A stretch of 47,486 nucleotides of DNA from Pseudomonas sp. (GTDB taxonomy: Bacteria; Pseudomonadota; Gammaproteobacteria; Pseudomonadales; Pseudomonadaceae), in NCBI GenBank assembly GCA_030603065.1, contig JAUVYN010000019.1, positions 1-47,486 on the forward strand, in the 5' to 3' direction. Positions within the stretch are counted from its first letter, which is position 1; each line of letters starts with the position of its first letter. The translations under genes were made by a program, and so were the position numbers. The notes under the pieces were generated by a model. That model was not told the origin of the DNA. It did not search any database and saw only the letters and a list, made by a program, of their open reading frames with translations. Positions 30,930 to 38,890 of this stretch are shown piece by piece.

Positions 30930-33032
30930 ATGAAAGTCTCTCGAACCCTGCGTAGTACCTGCCTGTCCGCCTTGCTGGCTGTTGCCGGCAGCGCACTGGC
31001 AGCCGAGAGGCTCCCGGTTCTCGACGTGGAGAGCCTGCAGCCTACCCGCGAACAGCGAATCGCAACACTCAATACCGTAGAATTGCTGCGGCGCCACCAT
31101 TACAACCGCATTCAGCTGAATGACGCACTTTCCAGCGAAATCTTCGACTCCTATCTCAAGCAACTCGACCCACAGCGCAGCCTGTTCACCGCTGCGGATA
31201 TCAAGGAGTTCGAGCGTCATCGCTACAGCATGGATGACCTCCTGCTCAAGGGTGACTTGAGCGTCGGGTTTGCCATGCACAGGCGGCAGATCGAGCGGGC
31301 GAACCAGAGGCTCATCTTCATCACGAGCATGCTCTCGCAGGGAATTGAAGAGTTGGACTTCACTACCGATCAGCAAATCCAGATCGATAGGGAGAAGGCT
31401 GACTGGCCTGCCGATCAGCAGGCGCTCGACGAACTCTGGCATGCCCAGCTCAAGGATGAAGTCCTGAGGCTGCGGCTTGCCGGGCGTGATGACCAGCGGA
31501 TCGATGAACTGCTCAAGCGGCGCTATCAAAGCCAGCAGACACGGCTTTCGCAAACCCGTGGCGAAGATATATTCCAGAATTACCTCAATGCCTTCGCCAT
31601 GGTCTATGACCCGCATACACAGTACATGTCGCCAGAAAATGCCGAGAACTTCGACATCAACATGAGTCTGTCGCTGGAGGGAATTGGGGCGGTACTGCAA
31701 AGTGACAACGAGTTTACCAAGATCGTCCGCCTGGTCCCGGCGGGACCGGCGGAGAAAAGCCAGCAACTGGCCCCGGCCGATCGCATCATAGGTGTGGCCC
31801 AGGGGGAAGGCGAAATGGTCGACGTGGTGGGCTGGCGCCTCGATGAGGTAGTGAAGCTGATCCGTGGCCCGAAAGGCTCTTCCCTCACCCTCGAAGTAAT
31901 ACCAGCCAGCAATCCGGCGACCGACATGACCAGCCGACTGGTGCGACTCACTCGTGAAGCGGTCAAGCTGGAGGACCAGGCAGCCAAGGCCAATGTTCTG
32001 GATATCCGAGAGCAGGGTCGCGACTATCGGATCGGCGTGATCGAGGTCCCCGGATTCTACATCGATTTCCGGGCGTACCGCCGCGGCGATCCAGATTACC
32101 GCAGCACCACGCGCGACGTGCGCCGCCTCCTGCAGGAGCTCGAAGAAAAGAGCGTCGACGCCGTGGTACTGGATCTGCGCAACAATGGTGGCGGATCGCT
32201 GCAGGAAGCGACGGAGCTTACCGGGCTGTTCATCGACCGGGGACCCACGGTGCTGGTACGCGACGCCCAGGGCCAGGTGCAGGTGCTGGATGACCCCGGA
32301 GTCGGAACCGCATACAACGGTCCGCTGGCAGTCATGGTCAACCGCCTCTCCGCATCCGCTTCCGAGATCTTCGCTGGTGCGATGCAGGACTACGGCCGGG
32401 CCCTGGTGATTGGAGAGCCTACCTTTGGTAAGGGTACGGTCCAGTCGATCCAGCCATTGAACCACGGCGAGCTCAAGCTGACTCTAGCGAAGTTCTATCG
32501 AGTATCCGGGCAGAGCACCCAGAACCGCGGCGTAATCCCCGATATCACTTTCCCTTCGTTGCTGGAGACCACCGACATAGGCGAAAGCGCCCTGCCCCGG
32601 GCGCTCCCCTGGGACACGATCGCACCGGCACAGTACCGGATGGACCGCCAGTTGGCACCGCTGATCCGTCAGTTGGCCGAGCGTCACGAAGAGCGCGCCG
32701 CACGCGATCCGGACTTCACCTACACCATGGCTCGAATCGAACTGAACCGGGCGATGCGCGAGCGTCAATTCCTGCCACTGAACGAGGCCAAGCGTCGTGA
32801 AGAGCAGCAGGCGTTCGAGCAGAAGCTGCTGGATCTGGAGAATCGTCGCCGTGAGGCACGCGGTGAGGAGCATCTCACCTCACTCGAACGGGAAGACCCC
32901 TTCCTTGACGCCGGCAACACACCGCTGACCGGCGAATCGGACGACAAGGACGACGACCCGTTCCTCGCCGAAACCGGCAACATCCTCATTGATCTGCTGC
33001 GCCTAACCGAGCAGGTAGCGGCCGCCAGTTAA
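30930..33032 (+). CDS. prc: Tail-specific periplasmic protease Prc/AlgO
   Basis: 700 residues. A signal peptide (MKVSRTLRSTCLSALLAVAG...ALA) is followed by an N-terminal helical domain, a PDZ domain (about 245-330) and the S41 protease domain. The Ser-Lys dyad is Ser476 in SASASE and Lys501 in GEPTFGKGTVQ, spaced as Ser430/Lys455 in E. coli Prc. In P. aeruginosa the homologue AlgO cuts the anti-sigma factor MucA and so affects AlgU and alginate. The ATG lacks a strong Shine-Dalgarno but is fixed by the signal peptide. Confidence 0.95.
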   Translation: MKVSRTLRSTCLSALLAVAGSALAAERLPVLDVESLQPTREQRIATLNTVELLRRHHYNRIQLNDALSSEIFDSYLKQLDPQRSLFTAADIKEFERHRYSMDDLLLKGDLSVGFAMHRRQIERANQRLIFITSMLSQGIEELDFTTDQQIQIDREKADWPADQQALDELWHAQLKDEVLRLRLAGRDDQRIDELLKRRYQSQQTRLSQTRGEDIFQNYLNAFAMVYDPHTQYMSPENAENFDINMSLSLEGIGAVLQSDNEFTKIVRLVPAGPAEKSQQLAPADRIIGVAQGEGEMVDVVGWRLDEVVKLIRGPKGSSLTLEVIPASNPATDMTSRLVRLTREAVKLEDQAAKANVLDIREQGRDYRIGVIEVPGFYIDFRAYRRGDPDYRSTTRDVRRLLQELEEKSVDAVVLDLRNNGGGSLQEATELTGLFIDRGPTVLVRDAQGQVQVLDDPGVGTAYNGPLAVMVNRLSASASEIFAGAMQDYGRALVIGEPTFGKGTVQSIQPLNHGELKLTLAKFYRVSGQSTQNRGVIPDITFPSLLETTDIGESALPRALPWDTIAPAQYRMDRQLAPLIRQLAERHEERAARDPDFTYTMARIELNRAMRERQFLPLNEAKRREEQQAFEQKLLDLENRRREARGEEHLTSLEREDPFLDAGNTPLTGESDDKDDDPFLAETGNILIDLLRLTEQVAAAS

Positions 33033-33099
33033 ACAGTTCGAAGCCGGGCTGCTTACGCCGAAAGCAGCCTGGCACTATCGCCCACCTGAATCCAATAGC

Positions 33100-33134
33100 T
33101 TACCCACAACTTCTGTGGATAACTCTGTGCACAA
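33100..33134. promoter_or_regulatory. DnaA-box triad 1
   Basis: Box A TTACCCACA (33100-33108, plus), box B TGTGGATAA (33114-33122, perfect TTATCCACA on the minus strand) and box C TGTGCACAA (33126-33134, minus). Starts are 14 and 12 bp apart, exactly as in triad 2 after rdgC. Confidence 0.68.
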
Positions 33135-33297
33135 TCTATGGGAAAGCGCGCCAAAGGCACGCCAGCACACGCCCCGAGTCAAAATGAGCACTTTTTGATC
33201 AGAAAAATTATCAATAAAATCAGCGTGTTATGAGAACGTAAAACAGGAGGGAAACACGACGAGAGGGATTGCGGTGTTACCAGGAAATGTGCATAAC

Positions 33298-33349
33298 GGT
33301 AACAGTGCGGAGCGCCGACGGTCTGCGCCGGGCTCCGCGAAGTGTTACC
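33298..33349 (-). terminator. Large stem-loop after the FKBP gene
   Basis: GGTAACA/TGTTACC form the base and GCGGAGC/GCTCCGC the upper stem of an interrupted hairpin, starting 5 bp past the FKBP stop. No T-run, so its terminator role is likely but not certain. Confidence 0.55.
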
Positions 33350-33353
33350 GGTA

Positions 33354-34061
33354 TTACTCGTCCTCGCCCTGAATTCCCAGCAGTTCCATTTCGAATACCA
33401 GGATAGAGTTCGGCGGAATAACCGGGCTCGGGCTGCGCTCGCCGTAGGCCAACTCACTAGGAATGGTCACGCGCCACTTGTCGCCCACGCGCATAAGCTG
33501 CAGCGCCTCCACCCATCCAGGAATGACGCCACTGACCGGAAGATCGACCGGCTCTCCGCGACTGATGGAGCTATCGAACACTGTACCGTCCAGAAGCCGC
33601 CCTTCGTAATGCACGCTGACCACGTCATCTGCAGAAGGCTGGGGATTGCCTTCATCACCGGCCTGCAAAACTTCGTACTGCAAACCTGAGTCAGTGGTGG
33701 TCACGCCTTCTGCCTGGGCGTTTTCGGCAAGATATTCCTGGTTGGCAACGCGCGTCTCTTCGAGCAGACCGCTTGCACGCGACTCGGCACGGGCCTGAAG
33801 CTCCATGAAGGCCGCTCTGAGTTCGTCTTCACTGACACGCGACTCCTGCCCTGCCAGAGCATCCTGCATGCCCAGTGCGAGCGCCTGAGGGTCGATATCA
33901 TCCAGTCCGTCCTGCCGCAGGCTCTCGCCCATGTTCAGACCGATCCCGTAGGAGGCCTGTTGAATCGGAGTGGTGATCTGGACTTCCGTTTCTGTCTCAC
34001 CGCAACCAACCAGAGAGAGAATACCGGCAGCGATGCCGGCCGCGAGCAGTTTACGCTTCAT
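33354..34061 (-). CDS. FKBP-type peptidyl-prolyl isomerase lipoprotein
   Basis: 235 residues. A lipoprotein signal (MKRKLLAAGIAAGILSLVGC, lipobox LVGC) is followed by the Mip/FkpA-like dimerisation domain (ASYGIGLNMGESLRQDGL...), a long helix, and the FKBP domain (DVVSVHYEGRLLDGTVFDSS, VIPGWVEALQLMRVGDKW, IPPNSILVFEMELL). It should assist folding of envelope proteins, anchored by lipid in the periplasm. Start set at MKRK with GAGGT 6 bp upstream. It has the PA3262 position between prc and the tRNA pair. Confidence 0.93.
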   Translation of the reverse strand: MKRKLLAAGIAAGILSLVGCGETETEVQITTPIQQASYGIGLNMGESLRQDGLDDIDPQALALGMQDALAGQESRVSEDELRAAFMELQARAESRASGLLEETRVANQEYLAENAQAEGVTTTDSGLQYEVLQAGDEGNPQPSADDVVSVHYEGRLLDGTVFDSSISRGEPVDLPVSGVIPGWVEALQLMRVGDKWRVTIPSELAYGERSPSPVIPPNSILVFEMELLGIQGEDE

Positions 34062-34208
34062 GCTTACCTCTATAGACAAGCCCCAACGGGCAGGAATAAA
34101 GAATGAAGCTTAGCAGGGCTGGATAAGCTGATCTACCGGAATACGGGGAGATGAAAAATAATGCAGGAAAAGTTGCGAAGCATGCCACAGGAGGGAAGGA
34201 AACAAAAA

Positions 34209-34285
34209 TGGCGCAGCGGACGGGACTCGAACCCGCGACCCCCGGCGTGACAGGCCGGTATTCTAACCGACTGAACTACCGCTGC
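34209..34285 (-). tRNA. tRNA-Asp (anticodon GTC)
   Basis: A 77-nt cloverleaf with encoded CCA. Acceptor GCAGCGG/CCGCTGC, anticodon arm CCGGC-CTGTCAC-GCCGG, T arm GCGGG-TTCGAGT-CCCGT. Discriminator G73 and GUC fit aspartate. It is second in a transcript with tRNA-Val, 13 bp downstream of it. Confidence 0.96.
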
Positions 34286-34298
34286 GCGTAACCTCGAG

Positions 34299-34374
34299 TG
34301 GTGGGTGATGACGGGATCGAACCGCCGACCCTCTGCTTGTAAGGCAGATGCTCTCCCAGCTGAGCTAATCACCC
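34299..34374 (-). tRNA. tRNA-Val (anticodon TAC)
   Basis: A 76-nt cloverleaf with encoded CCA. Acceptor GGGTGAT/ATCACCC, anticodon arm TCTGC-CTTACAA-GCAGA, T arm GGCGG-TTCGATC-CCGTC (one weak pair). Anticodon UAC reads GUA/GUG. First in the tRNA-Val-tRNA-Asp unit. Confidence 0.96.
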
Positions 34375-34396
34375 GTTTGCTCTCGAAGTGGGGCGC

Positions 34397-34425
34397 ATTC
34401 TAGGCAGCTTTTTGCTGCGTGGCAA
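34397..34425 (-). promoter_or_regulatory. Sigma-70 promoter of the tRNA-Val/tRNA-Asp unit
   Basis: On the minus strand TTGCCA, a 17-bp spacer and TAGAAT, then the discriminator GCGCCCCAC, shared with the tRNA-Arg(ACG) promoter. The spacer contains a small GCAGC/GCTGC dyad. Confidence 0.75.
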
Positions 34426-34525
34426 TACCTTTCCTTAAAAAATTTTCTTTTTTTCAATGCGTTATTGTCAGGTTTCGGAAAACTGGTCGTCGGCGCCCCA
34501 GTCAGGCAATATTCCCTCCCCGTAA

Positions 34526-34549
34526 CCGGACGACGACGCCGCCGTCCGG
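34526..34549 (+). promoter_or_regulatory. Hairpin in the rdgC leader
   Basis: CCGGACG and CGTCCGG form a perfect 7-bp stem around 10 nt, ending 30 nt before the rdgC ATG. It is distal to the ribosome-binding site, so a direct effect on translation is unproven. Confidence 0.35.
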
Positions 34550-34579
34550 CTCGATGAACTGGTAACAAAGGACAGCACC

Positions 34580-35497
34580 ATGTGGTTTCGCAATCTGCTT
34601 CTCTATCGCTTCAGTCAGGCCGTACCCTTCAACGAAACACAGCTCCTGGAAGCCCTTGAACAGAAGCCTGCACGCCCTTGCGCCAGTCAGGAAACACACA
34701 CCCTTGGCTGGACGACCCCATTCGGTCGGCACTCCGAGAATCGCCTGCAGGTTGCGGAAGGTTACTGGCTCGTTGCCATGCGCAAGGAAGAGCGAATCCT
34801 TCCAGGCAGCGTGGTGAAGGAAGCGTTGGCGGAAAAGGTCGAAGAGATAGAAGCCAGGGATGCGCGGAAGGTCTACAAGAAAGAGCGCGACACCCTCAAG
34901 GACGAGATCGTTATGTCGCTGCTGCCCCGCGCCTTTACTCGCAGCCAGACGACACTTGCACTGATCGCTGCTAGCGAGGGGTGGATAGCTGTGGACGCAT
35001 CCAGCAACAAGCGCGCCGAAGATCTGCTCAATTTATTGCGTGAATCGACCGGTAGCCTTCCCGTGCGCCCTTTCAACGTCAAGCTGGCCCCGGCAGCAGC
35101 CATGACCGACTGGGTGCGTACCGGCAGCGCGCCGGAAGGCTTTGTGGTGCTGGACGAATGCGAGCTGCGCGACACTCAGGAAGACGGCGGAGTCATACGC
35201 TGCAAACGCCAGGATCTCGCCAGCGACGAAATCCAGCAGCACCTTTCGGTAGGCAAGCAGGTGAGCCAACTGACGATTGCCTGGCAGGACAAGCTTTCCC
35301 TAACCCTGGATGACAAGCTGGCAATCAAGCGGCTGCGCTTCGAGGATCTGCTCCGCGATGAGGCTGACGAGCAGGGTGGCGATGACATGGCGGGTCAGCT
35401 GGACGCAAGTCTCGTCATCATGGCAAAAACCCTGAGCGAATTGCTTCCGGCGCTCACGGCGGCCCTCGGAGGAGAGGAACTGCCGCAGGGAGTATAG
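34580..35497 (+). CDS. rdgC: Recombination-associated protein RdgC
   Basis: 305 residues, family length. Start [17 protein letters not shown], then [27 protein letters not shown]-type and [25 protein letters not shown] blocks identify RdgC. It forms a ring dimer on double-stranded DNA and limits RecA access, and is needed when PriA or RecA functions are disturbed. Position after the tRNA pair and FKBP gene matches PA3263. A DnaA-box triad lies directly downstream, 9 bp after the stop. Confidence 0.95.
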   Translation: MWFRNLLLYRFSQAVPFNETQLLEALEQKPARPCASQETHTLGWTTPFGRHSENRLQVAEGYWLVAMRKEERILPGSVVKEALAEKVEEIEARDARKVYKKERDTLKDEIVMSLLPRAFTRSQTTLALIAASEGWIAVDASSNKRAEDLLNLLRESTGSLPVRPFNVKLAPAAAMTDWVRTGSAPEGFVVLDECELRDTQEDGGVIRCKRQDLASDEIQQHLSVGKQVSQLTIAWQDKLSLTLDDKLAIKRLRFEDLLRDEADEQGGDDMAGQLDASLVIMAKTLSELLPALTAALGGEELPQGV

Positions 35498-35505
35498 CCC
35501 AGCAG

Positions 35506-35540
35506 CTATCCACAAAATCTGTGGACAACTTTGTGGATAG
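35506..35540. promoter_or_regulatory. DnaA-box triad 2 inside a 12-bp inverted repeat
   Basis: Box A CTATCCACA (35506-35514, plus), box B TGTGGACAA (35520-35528, minus) and box C TGTGGATAG (35532-35540, minus), each one mismatch from TTATCCACA. Starts are 14 and 12 bp apart as in triad 1. The outer boxes are part of a perfect inverted repeat, GCTATCCACAAA/TTTGTGGATAGC (35505-35541). Confidence 0.68.
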
Positions 35541-35623
35541 CATCGATAAAACTGCCTCCGGCGCAGATGAGCCGGGGGTGAAGGTTAGAATGATCAAAAT
35601 TTGAACAAATAAATAATCAACAA

Positions 35624-35636
35624 AATCAATAACTTA
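35624..35636 (+). promoter_or_regulatory. IHF-binding consensus
   Basis: AATCAATAACTTA fits WATCAANNNNTTR at every position and sits in an AT-rich stretch (35585-35640), 83 bp from the DnaA-box triad. Confidence 0.55.
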
Positions 35637-35701
35637 AGCAGCCACTCCGAATTTCAATGACTTAGCCCATGCGGTTGCGGACATCGGGGCAAAGGATCCC
35701 G

Positions 35702-35737
35702 GGTTGTGCACAATGTCAAGACATTGCGCACGTAACC
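35702..35737. terminator. Strong stem-loop containing a DnaA-like box
   Basis: GTGCACAATGTC pairs with GACATTGCGCAC (one mismatch) around AA, and outer GGTT/AACC extends the stem past a 2-nt bulge. The 5' side contains TTGTGCACA, the same 9-mer as box C of triad 1. It lies 24 bp beyond the stop of the TPR lipoprotein gene and may terminate it. Confidence 0.55.
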
Positions 35738-35761
35738 AGGCACCGTTATGAGGCGTCCGAG

Positions 35762-36382
35762 TCAGGGCCGGTTATGTTCGAGCCAACGCGCCGCATCGCG
35801 CGCTGCCGCGCTGCGCGGATACTGTTCGACCACATAGCGCAGGCGAGCGATGCCCTCTTCCCGAGCCTGCGTTTCCAGCGCAAGCTGCGCCAATTGGTAC
35901 TCGGCGCGCGCCATTCCTTCATGAAGCTGCTCGAGCCTTGGCGCTACCTCGGAGCGATAGGCCGAGTTCGGATAGGCCCGCACGAACTGCGCCAGCCGTT
36001 CATGGGCGCGGCGCCCCAGGACCAAACGTTCCCGATCGTCGCCAACGGCCGCCTCGAAGCGCACCAGGTCGCTCAGGGCGAGGAGATAGTCGGAGTAGTC
36101 CGGAAATGGAGGATCCACGTGGCGCTCGTTGTAGCCGCTCAGAAGGCGCTCCACGGCACGCAGCTCACCCTGTTGCAGGCAGGCGAATGCGGCCTCCTGT
36201 TCAAGCGCTGGATTACGCAGGGGCAAGATCTGGTCGACCAGTCCGGCATCGCAGCCTGCAAGCCCCAGCCGGGCGCGGACATCGGCGGCCTGTGCACCGC
36301 GCTGTTGCTCGGAAAGCCCCATGCCGGCGCAACCGCCCAGTCCGGCGACGATCAATGCGATGGTCAGTAGGCGAAATCGCAT
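35762..36382 (-). CDS. TPR-like (BamD-like) lipoprotein
   Basis: 206 residues. A lipoprotein signal peptide MRFRLLTIALIVAGLGGC with lipobox LGGC. The rest is helical with repeats of TPR/Sel1 character; FVRAYPNSAYRSEVAPRLEQL and VVEQYPRSAAARDAARWLEH resemble the YP-S-A-AR turns of BamD and YbgF. A role in the outer-membrane periplasmic face is likely, but the partner is unknown. It follows gspN by 22 bp on the same strand, so it may belong to the type II secretion transcript and could act as a pilotin-like or accessory lipoprotein (speculative). Confidence 0.75.
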   Translation of the reverse strand: MRFRLLTIALIVAGLGGCAGMGLSEQQRGAQAADVRARLGLAGCDAGLVDQILPLRNPALEQEAAFACLQQGELRAVERLLSGYNERHVDPPFPDYSDYLLALSDLVRFEAAVGDDRERLVLGRRAHERLAQFVRAYPNSAYRSEVAPRLEQLHEGMARAEYQLAQLALETQAREEGIARLRYVVEQYPRSAAARDAARWLEHNRP

Positions 36383-36404
36383 AAGGTCCTCGAATAGATG
36401 TGAT

Positions 36405-37160
36405 TCATTGCAGTTGGGCTCGCCAGCTTACCCAGCCAGCCGCGTCGGCGTTGCCGAGCAATTGCAAACCTCCCACCAGGCCGGGCTCGGCATCCGGGCG
36501 GGCCATGAGTCTGGAGTCGATATACATGGGCTGTCCGGGCCGCCACCGGGCACTGCCCGCCAGACCAAGCGGACCACCCTGATCGCTCAGCTGCAGAACC
36601 AGCCAGTCCTCGTTACTGCTGAAATCAGCCGTGAGATGCCCGAGCTGAAGAGGCTGCGGCAGCCCCCCTGCTGCATTCTCCCAGACCAGCCGGCCTTCGG
36701 CGCGCTGAACCAGCTCGAACTGGCGCAACTCCAGGATTGGCACATGCAACAGCCAGGTCCCTCCCAGAACGAACGGCGCTCGGTTGACCGCGGCCATGCT
36801 CGCTGCATCCAGCCGCCCATTGACGTTTTCCAGCGTGATTTTCCCAACACTCAGCCTGAGATCTCCATCAACCCGGCCGTTGCGTGGCTGCCACTCCAGC
36901 GCAAGGCCCAGCTGTCCTCTCAAGAGCTGACCGGGCTGCCAGTCCCAGGCAAGCGCTCCCTGATCGATACCTTCAACCAGCATCCTGCGGACCTGGCCGG
37001 ACCAGAGCGTCCCGGTCAGCCCTTCCAGACTGACCTGCGCCGGCAACTGTGTGGCGACAAGACGCCAGACCACCGCGGCGGGAAGATTCCAGACCAGCGC
37101 CGCCAGATACAGCACGAGTGCAACCGTTATGGTCATCCTGCGAGAGACTGAAATGTTCAT
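36405..37160 (-). CDS. gspN: Type II secretion protein GspN
   Basis: 251 residues. One N-terminal membrane helix (MTITVALVLYLAALVWNLPAAVV), then a periplasmic beta-rich region with the GspN marker LEGLTGTLWSGQVRRM and LAWDWQPGQLLRGQLGL. GspN is present in only some T2SS, and its role is less defined than that of other subunits. The ATG overlaps the gspM stop (ATGA). The longest frame extends 36 codons upstream into gspM and was not used. Confidence 0.88.
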   Translation of the reverse strand: MNISVSRRMTITVALVLYLAALVWNLPAAVVWRLVATQLPAQVSLEGLTGTLWSGQVRRMLVEGIDQGALAWDWQPGQLLRGQLGLALEWQPRNGRVDGDLRLSVGKITLENVNGRLDAASMAAVNRAPFVLGGTWLLHVPILELRQFELVQRAEGRLVWENAAGGLPQPLQLGHLTADFSSNEDWLVLQLSDQGGPLGLAGSARWRPGQPMYIDSRLMARPDAEPGLVGGLQLLGNADAAGWVSWRAQLQ

Positions 37161-37642
37161 CGGGGCTCCACCAGAAGTCGCGCTGAGACCATACCGCCTT
37201 CCGCCGCGACATCCACTGCCAGTTGCGTGACCTGCAGTCCGTGCCGTCCCTCGAGCTCTGCCAGCCACCGTATGAGCGCATCGAAACTGACCTGATCGAA
37301 CCAGAGTCTGGCCCCCTGCCCTTCTGGCTGTACACGCTCGATCGACTGGCGAATACCGGCGGCAGTGGCGGAGACCTCCACCAGCGTCAGCACAGAGCCG
37401 CCGGTCGCTGGAGCCCCGCCCACAGGCCGCTGCTGAGCAGCACGACGGCGAACCTGGTCCGACACCTGCTCCATCCAGGCAAGATCAGTCGCAAGGGCCG
37501 TGACCTCTGCACGCAGTCGCGCCCGCTCGTTGGCAATCGGTTCCCATATACCCATCCACAGGACCAGCACTGCAAGCACGGCGCCCCCCGCGAGCAGCAC
37601 GGTCCGCTCTCGTGGTTGCAAACCCATCCACCAGGCCTTCAT
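37157..37642 (-). CDS. gspM: Type II secretion protein GspM
   Basis: 161 residues. A short cytoplasmic start (MKAWWMGLQPRERT), one membrane helix (VLLAGGAVLAVLVLWMGIW) and a periplasmic ferredoxin-like domain. GspM pairs with GspL in the inner-membrane platform. It overlaps gspL upstream and gspN downstream, each by ATGA. Confidence 0.92.
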   Translation of the reverse strand: MKAWWMGLQPRERTVLLAGGAVLAVLVLWMGIWEPIANERARLRAEVTALATDLAWMEQVSDQVRRRAAQQRPVGGAPATGGSVLTLVEVSATAAGIRQSIERVQPEGQGARLWFDQVSFDALIRWLAELEGRHGLQVTQLAVDVAAEGGMVSARLLVEPR

Positions 37643-38871
37643 GAACCGCTCCTTTCAATTTTCAGGCGAGCCGTCACACCTTCCGTTCCGGAATCGGCAC
37701 CCTGCAGGGTTTCGCGCAACCCTGGACGACTAGCCAGGTTGCCGCGAATGGTCTCCAGCTCGGCGAAGGAAGGCAGATGGATTTCGACTTCGATCTCCGT
37801 GGGTGTCGCCCGAAACTGGCGAATCTGCGCCGTACCACCAGCACGCGCCACTGCCAGAACATCGTACAGCAGCGGCCCCATTCCCCTGTCGCTGGGTGCA
37901 GCACCCCCGCCCTCGAGTGCCTGACGGAACTGGGTCACCGGATCGACACGCCGGCTGTTGGGCAGTGCCGTGTCGAACTGCCGATCGATCGCCTGGTAGA
38001 GCCGATCACGCTCGCTGGAGAGGATGATCCATTCGGCCGCAAGCTGGGCAAGCAGCACTCCCAGAAGCACCCCGGCCGCGATCAGCGTGGGGCGCATGCG
38101 CCTCCAGGGTGGCGTGACCATGCCGACCGCATAGGGTCCTGACAATAGATTCAGGTCCGGCTTCTGAGTGACCAGCCTGCGTAGCACAGCCAGCTGCACT
38201 GCCCTGGGGTCGCCTTCCGATACAGTGGTTTCAGCATGCTCGAAATCACCCAACTGCTCTGGATTGACGCCTACCAGCTCGACGCATTGCTGCCCTTCGC
38301 CCCGCTCGGCGAGCCGTCGGCGAAGCCAGAATGGCAGCAGGCTCAACTCCAGAAAGACCGGTTCCTGATCGTCTGCGGTGACGATCACCTCTGGCGGGCG
38401 TCCCGGCCACGGCGAACTCTGTATACGAAGGACTCCCGGATCAGGCAGGTCAGCATGCGCGGCGGACAAGGGCGACATTGCTTCGAGGCGCCAGCCGTGT
38501 TCGAGGAAAAGTTCCTGCCACTCCTGCATGGCACGATGTTCGACGACCGCGGCAGCAAAGCGGTCGTCGGGACGACGTGGGCCCGCGACAAAATGCAGCT
38601 CCTCCAGCTCCTGGCTGACCTGATCCTCAAGTGCGTAGGGCAAGGCGGCGCGGACTGCCGCCGCACGCCGGACCGGTATCGCTACCCGGTAAAGCGTCAC
38701 CGCACCGGGTGGGACCAGGGCGCGCATCCGTTCCCCAGGGAAGCGCTGACGCAGCGCACCGAGACCGTCATGCCCCGCGTCGAGAATGGCGCTGTCCCGC
38801 TCGAGCCGCCACCAGTGAACCAATGGCTCCTGCTCAGAAGTGAAACTGTCGGGTAACAGGACTATCAGCAT
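37639..38871 (-). CDS. gspL: Type II secretion protein GspL
   Basis: 410 residues. A cytoplasmic actin-like domain (VALEDQVSQELEELHFV region with PYALEDQ, which binds GspE), a membrane helix near 265 (LIAAGVLLGVLLAQLAAEWII), and a periplasmic ferredoxin-like domain. It couples the GspE ATPase to the membrane platform. Start MLIVLLPDSF set by family; the longest frame adds 21 codons. It is 19 bp after gspK and overlaps gspM. Confidence 0.92.
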   Translation of the reverse strand: MLIVLLPDSFTSEQEPLVHWWRLERDSAILDAGHDGLGALRQRFPGERMRALVPPGAVTLYRVAIPVRRAAAVRAALPYALEDQVSQELEELHFVAGPRRPDDRFAAAVVEHRAMQEWQELFLEHGWRLEAMSPLSAAHADLPDPGVLRIQSSPWPGRPPEVIVTADDQEPVFLELSLLPFWLRRRLAERGEGQQCVELVGVNPEQLGDFEHAETTVSEGDPRAVQLAVLRRLVTQKPDLNLLSGPYAVGMVTPPWRRMRPTLIAAGVLLGVLLAQLAAEWIILSSERDRLYQAIDRQFDTALPNSRRVDPVTQFRQALEGGGAAPSDRGMGPLLYDVLAVARAGGTAQIRQFRATPTEIEVEIHLPSFAELETIRGNLASRPGLRETLQGADSGTEGVTARLKIERSGS

Positions 38872-38890
38872 GTTTCTATCCGTATTGTTG

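Larger units (their letters stand above)
33033..33353. other. Intergenic region, prc to FKBP gene (321 bp)
   Basis: It holds three DnaA-like boxes (33100-33134), an AT-rich stretch (about 33180-33225) with TTGATCA and ATTATCAATAAAATCA, then a large stem-loop after the converging FKBP gene. No credible open frame was seen. See the separate entries. Confidence 0.7.

Noticed and set aside
30897-32465. 522-residue minus-strand open frame opposite prc
   Set aside because: It is fully antisense to a clear Prc protease with catalytic residues, and its composition is typical of a shadow frame in GC-rich DNA.
33195-33214. Anr/FNR site TTGAT...ATCAA in the AT-rich part after prc
   Set aside because: The half-sites are 10 bp apart instead of 4, so it is not an FNR-type dyad.
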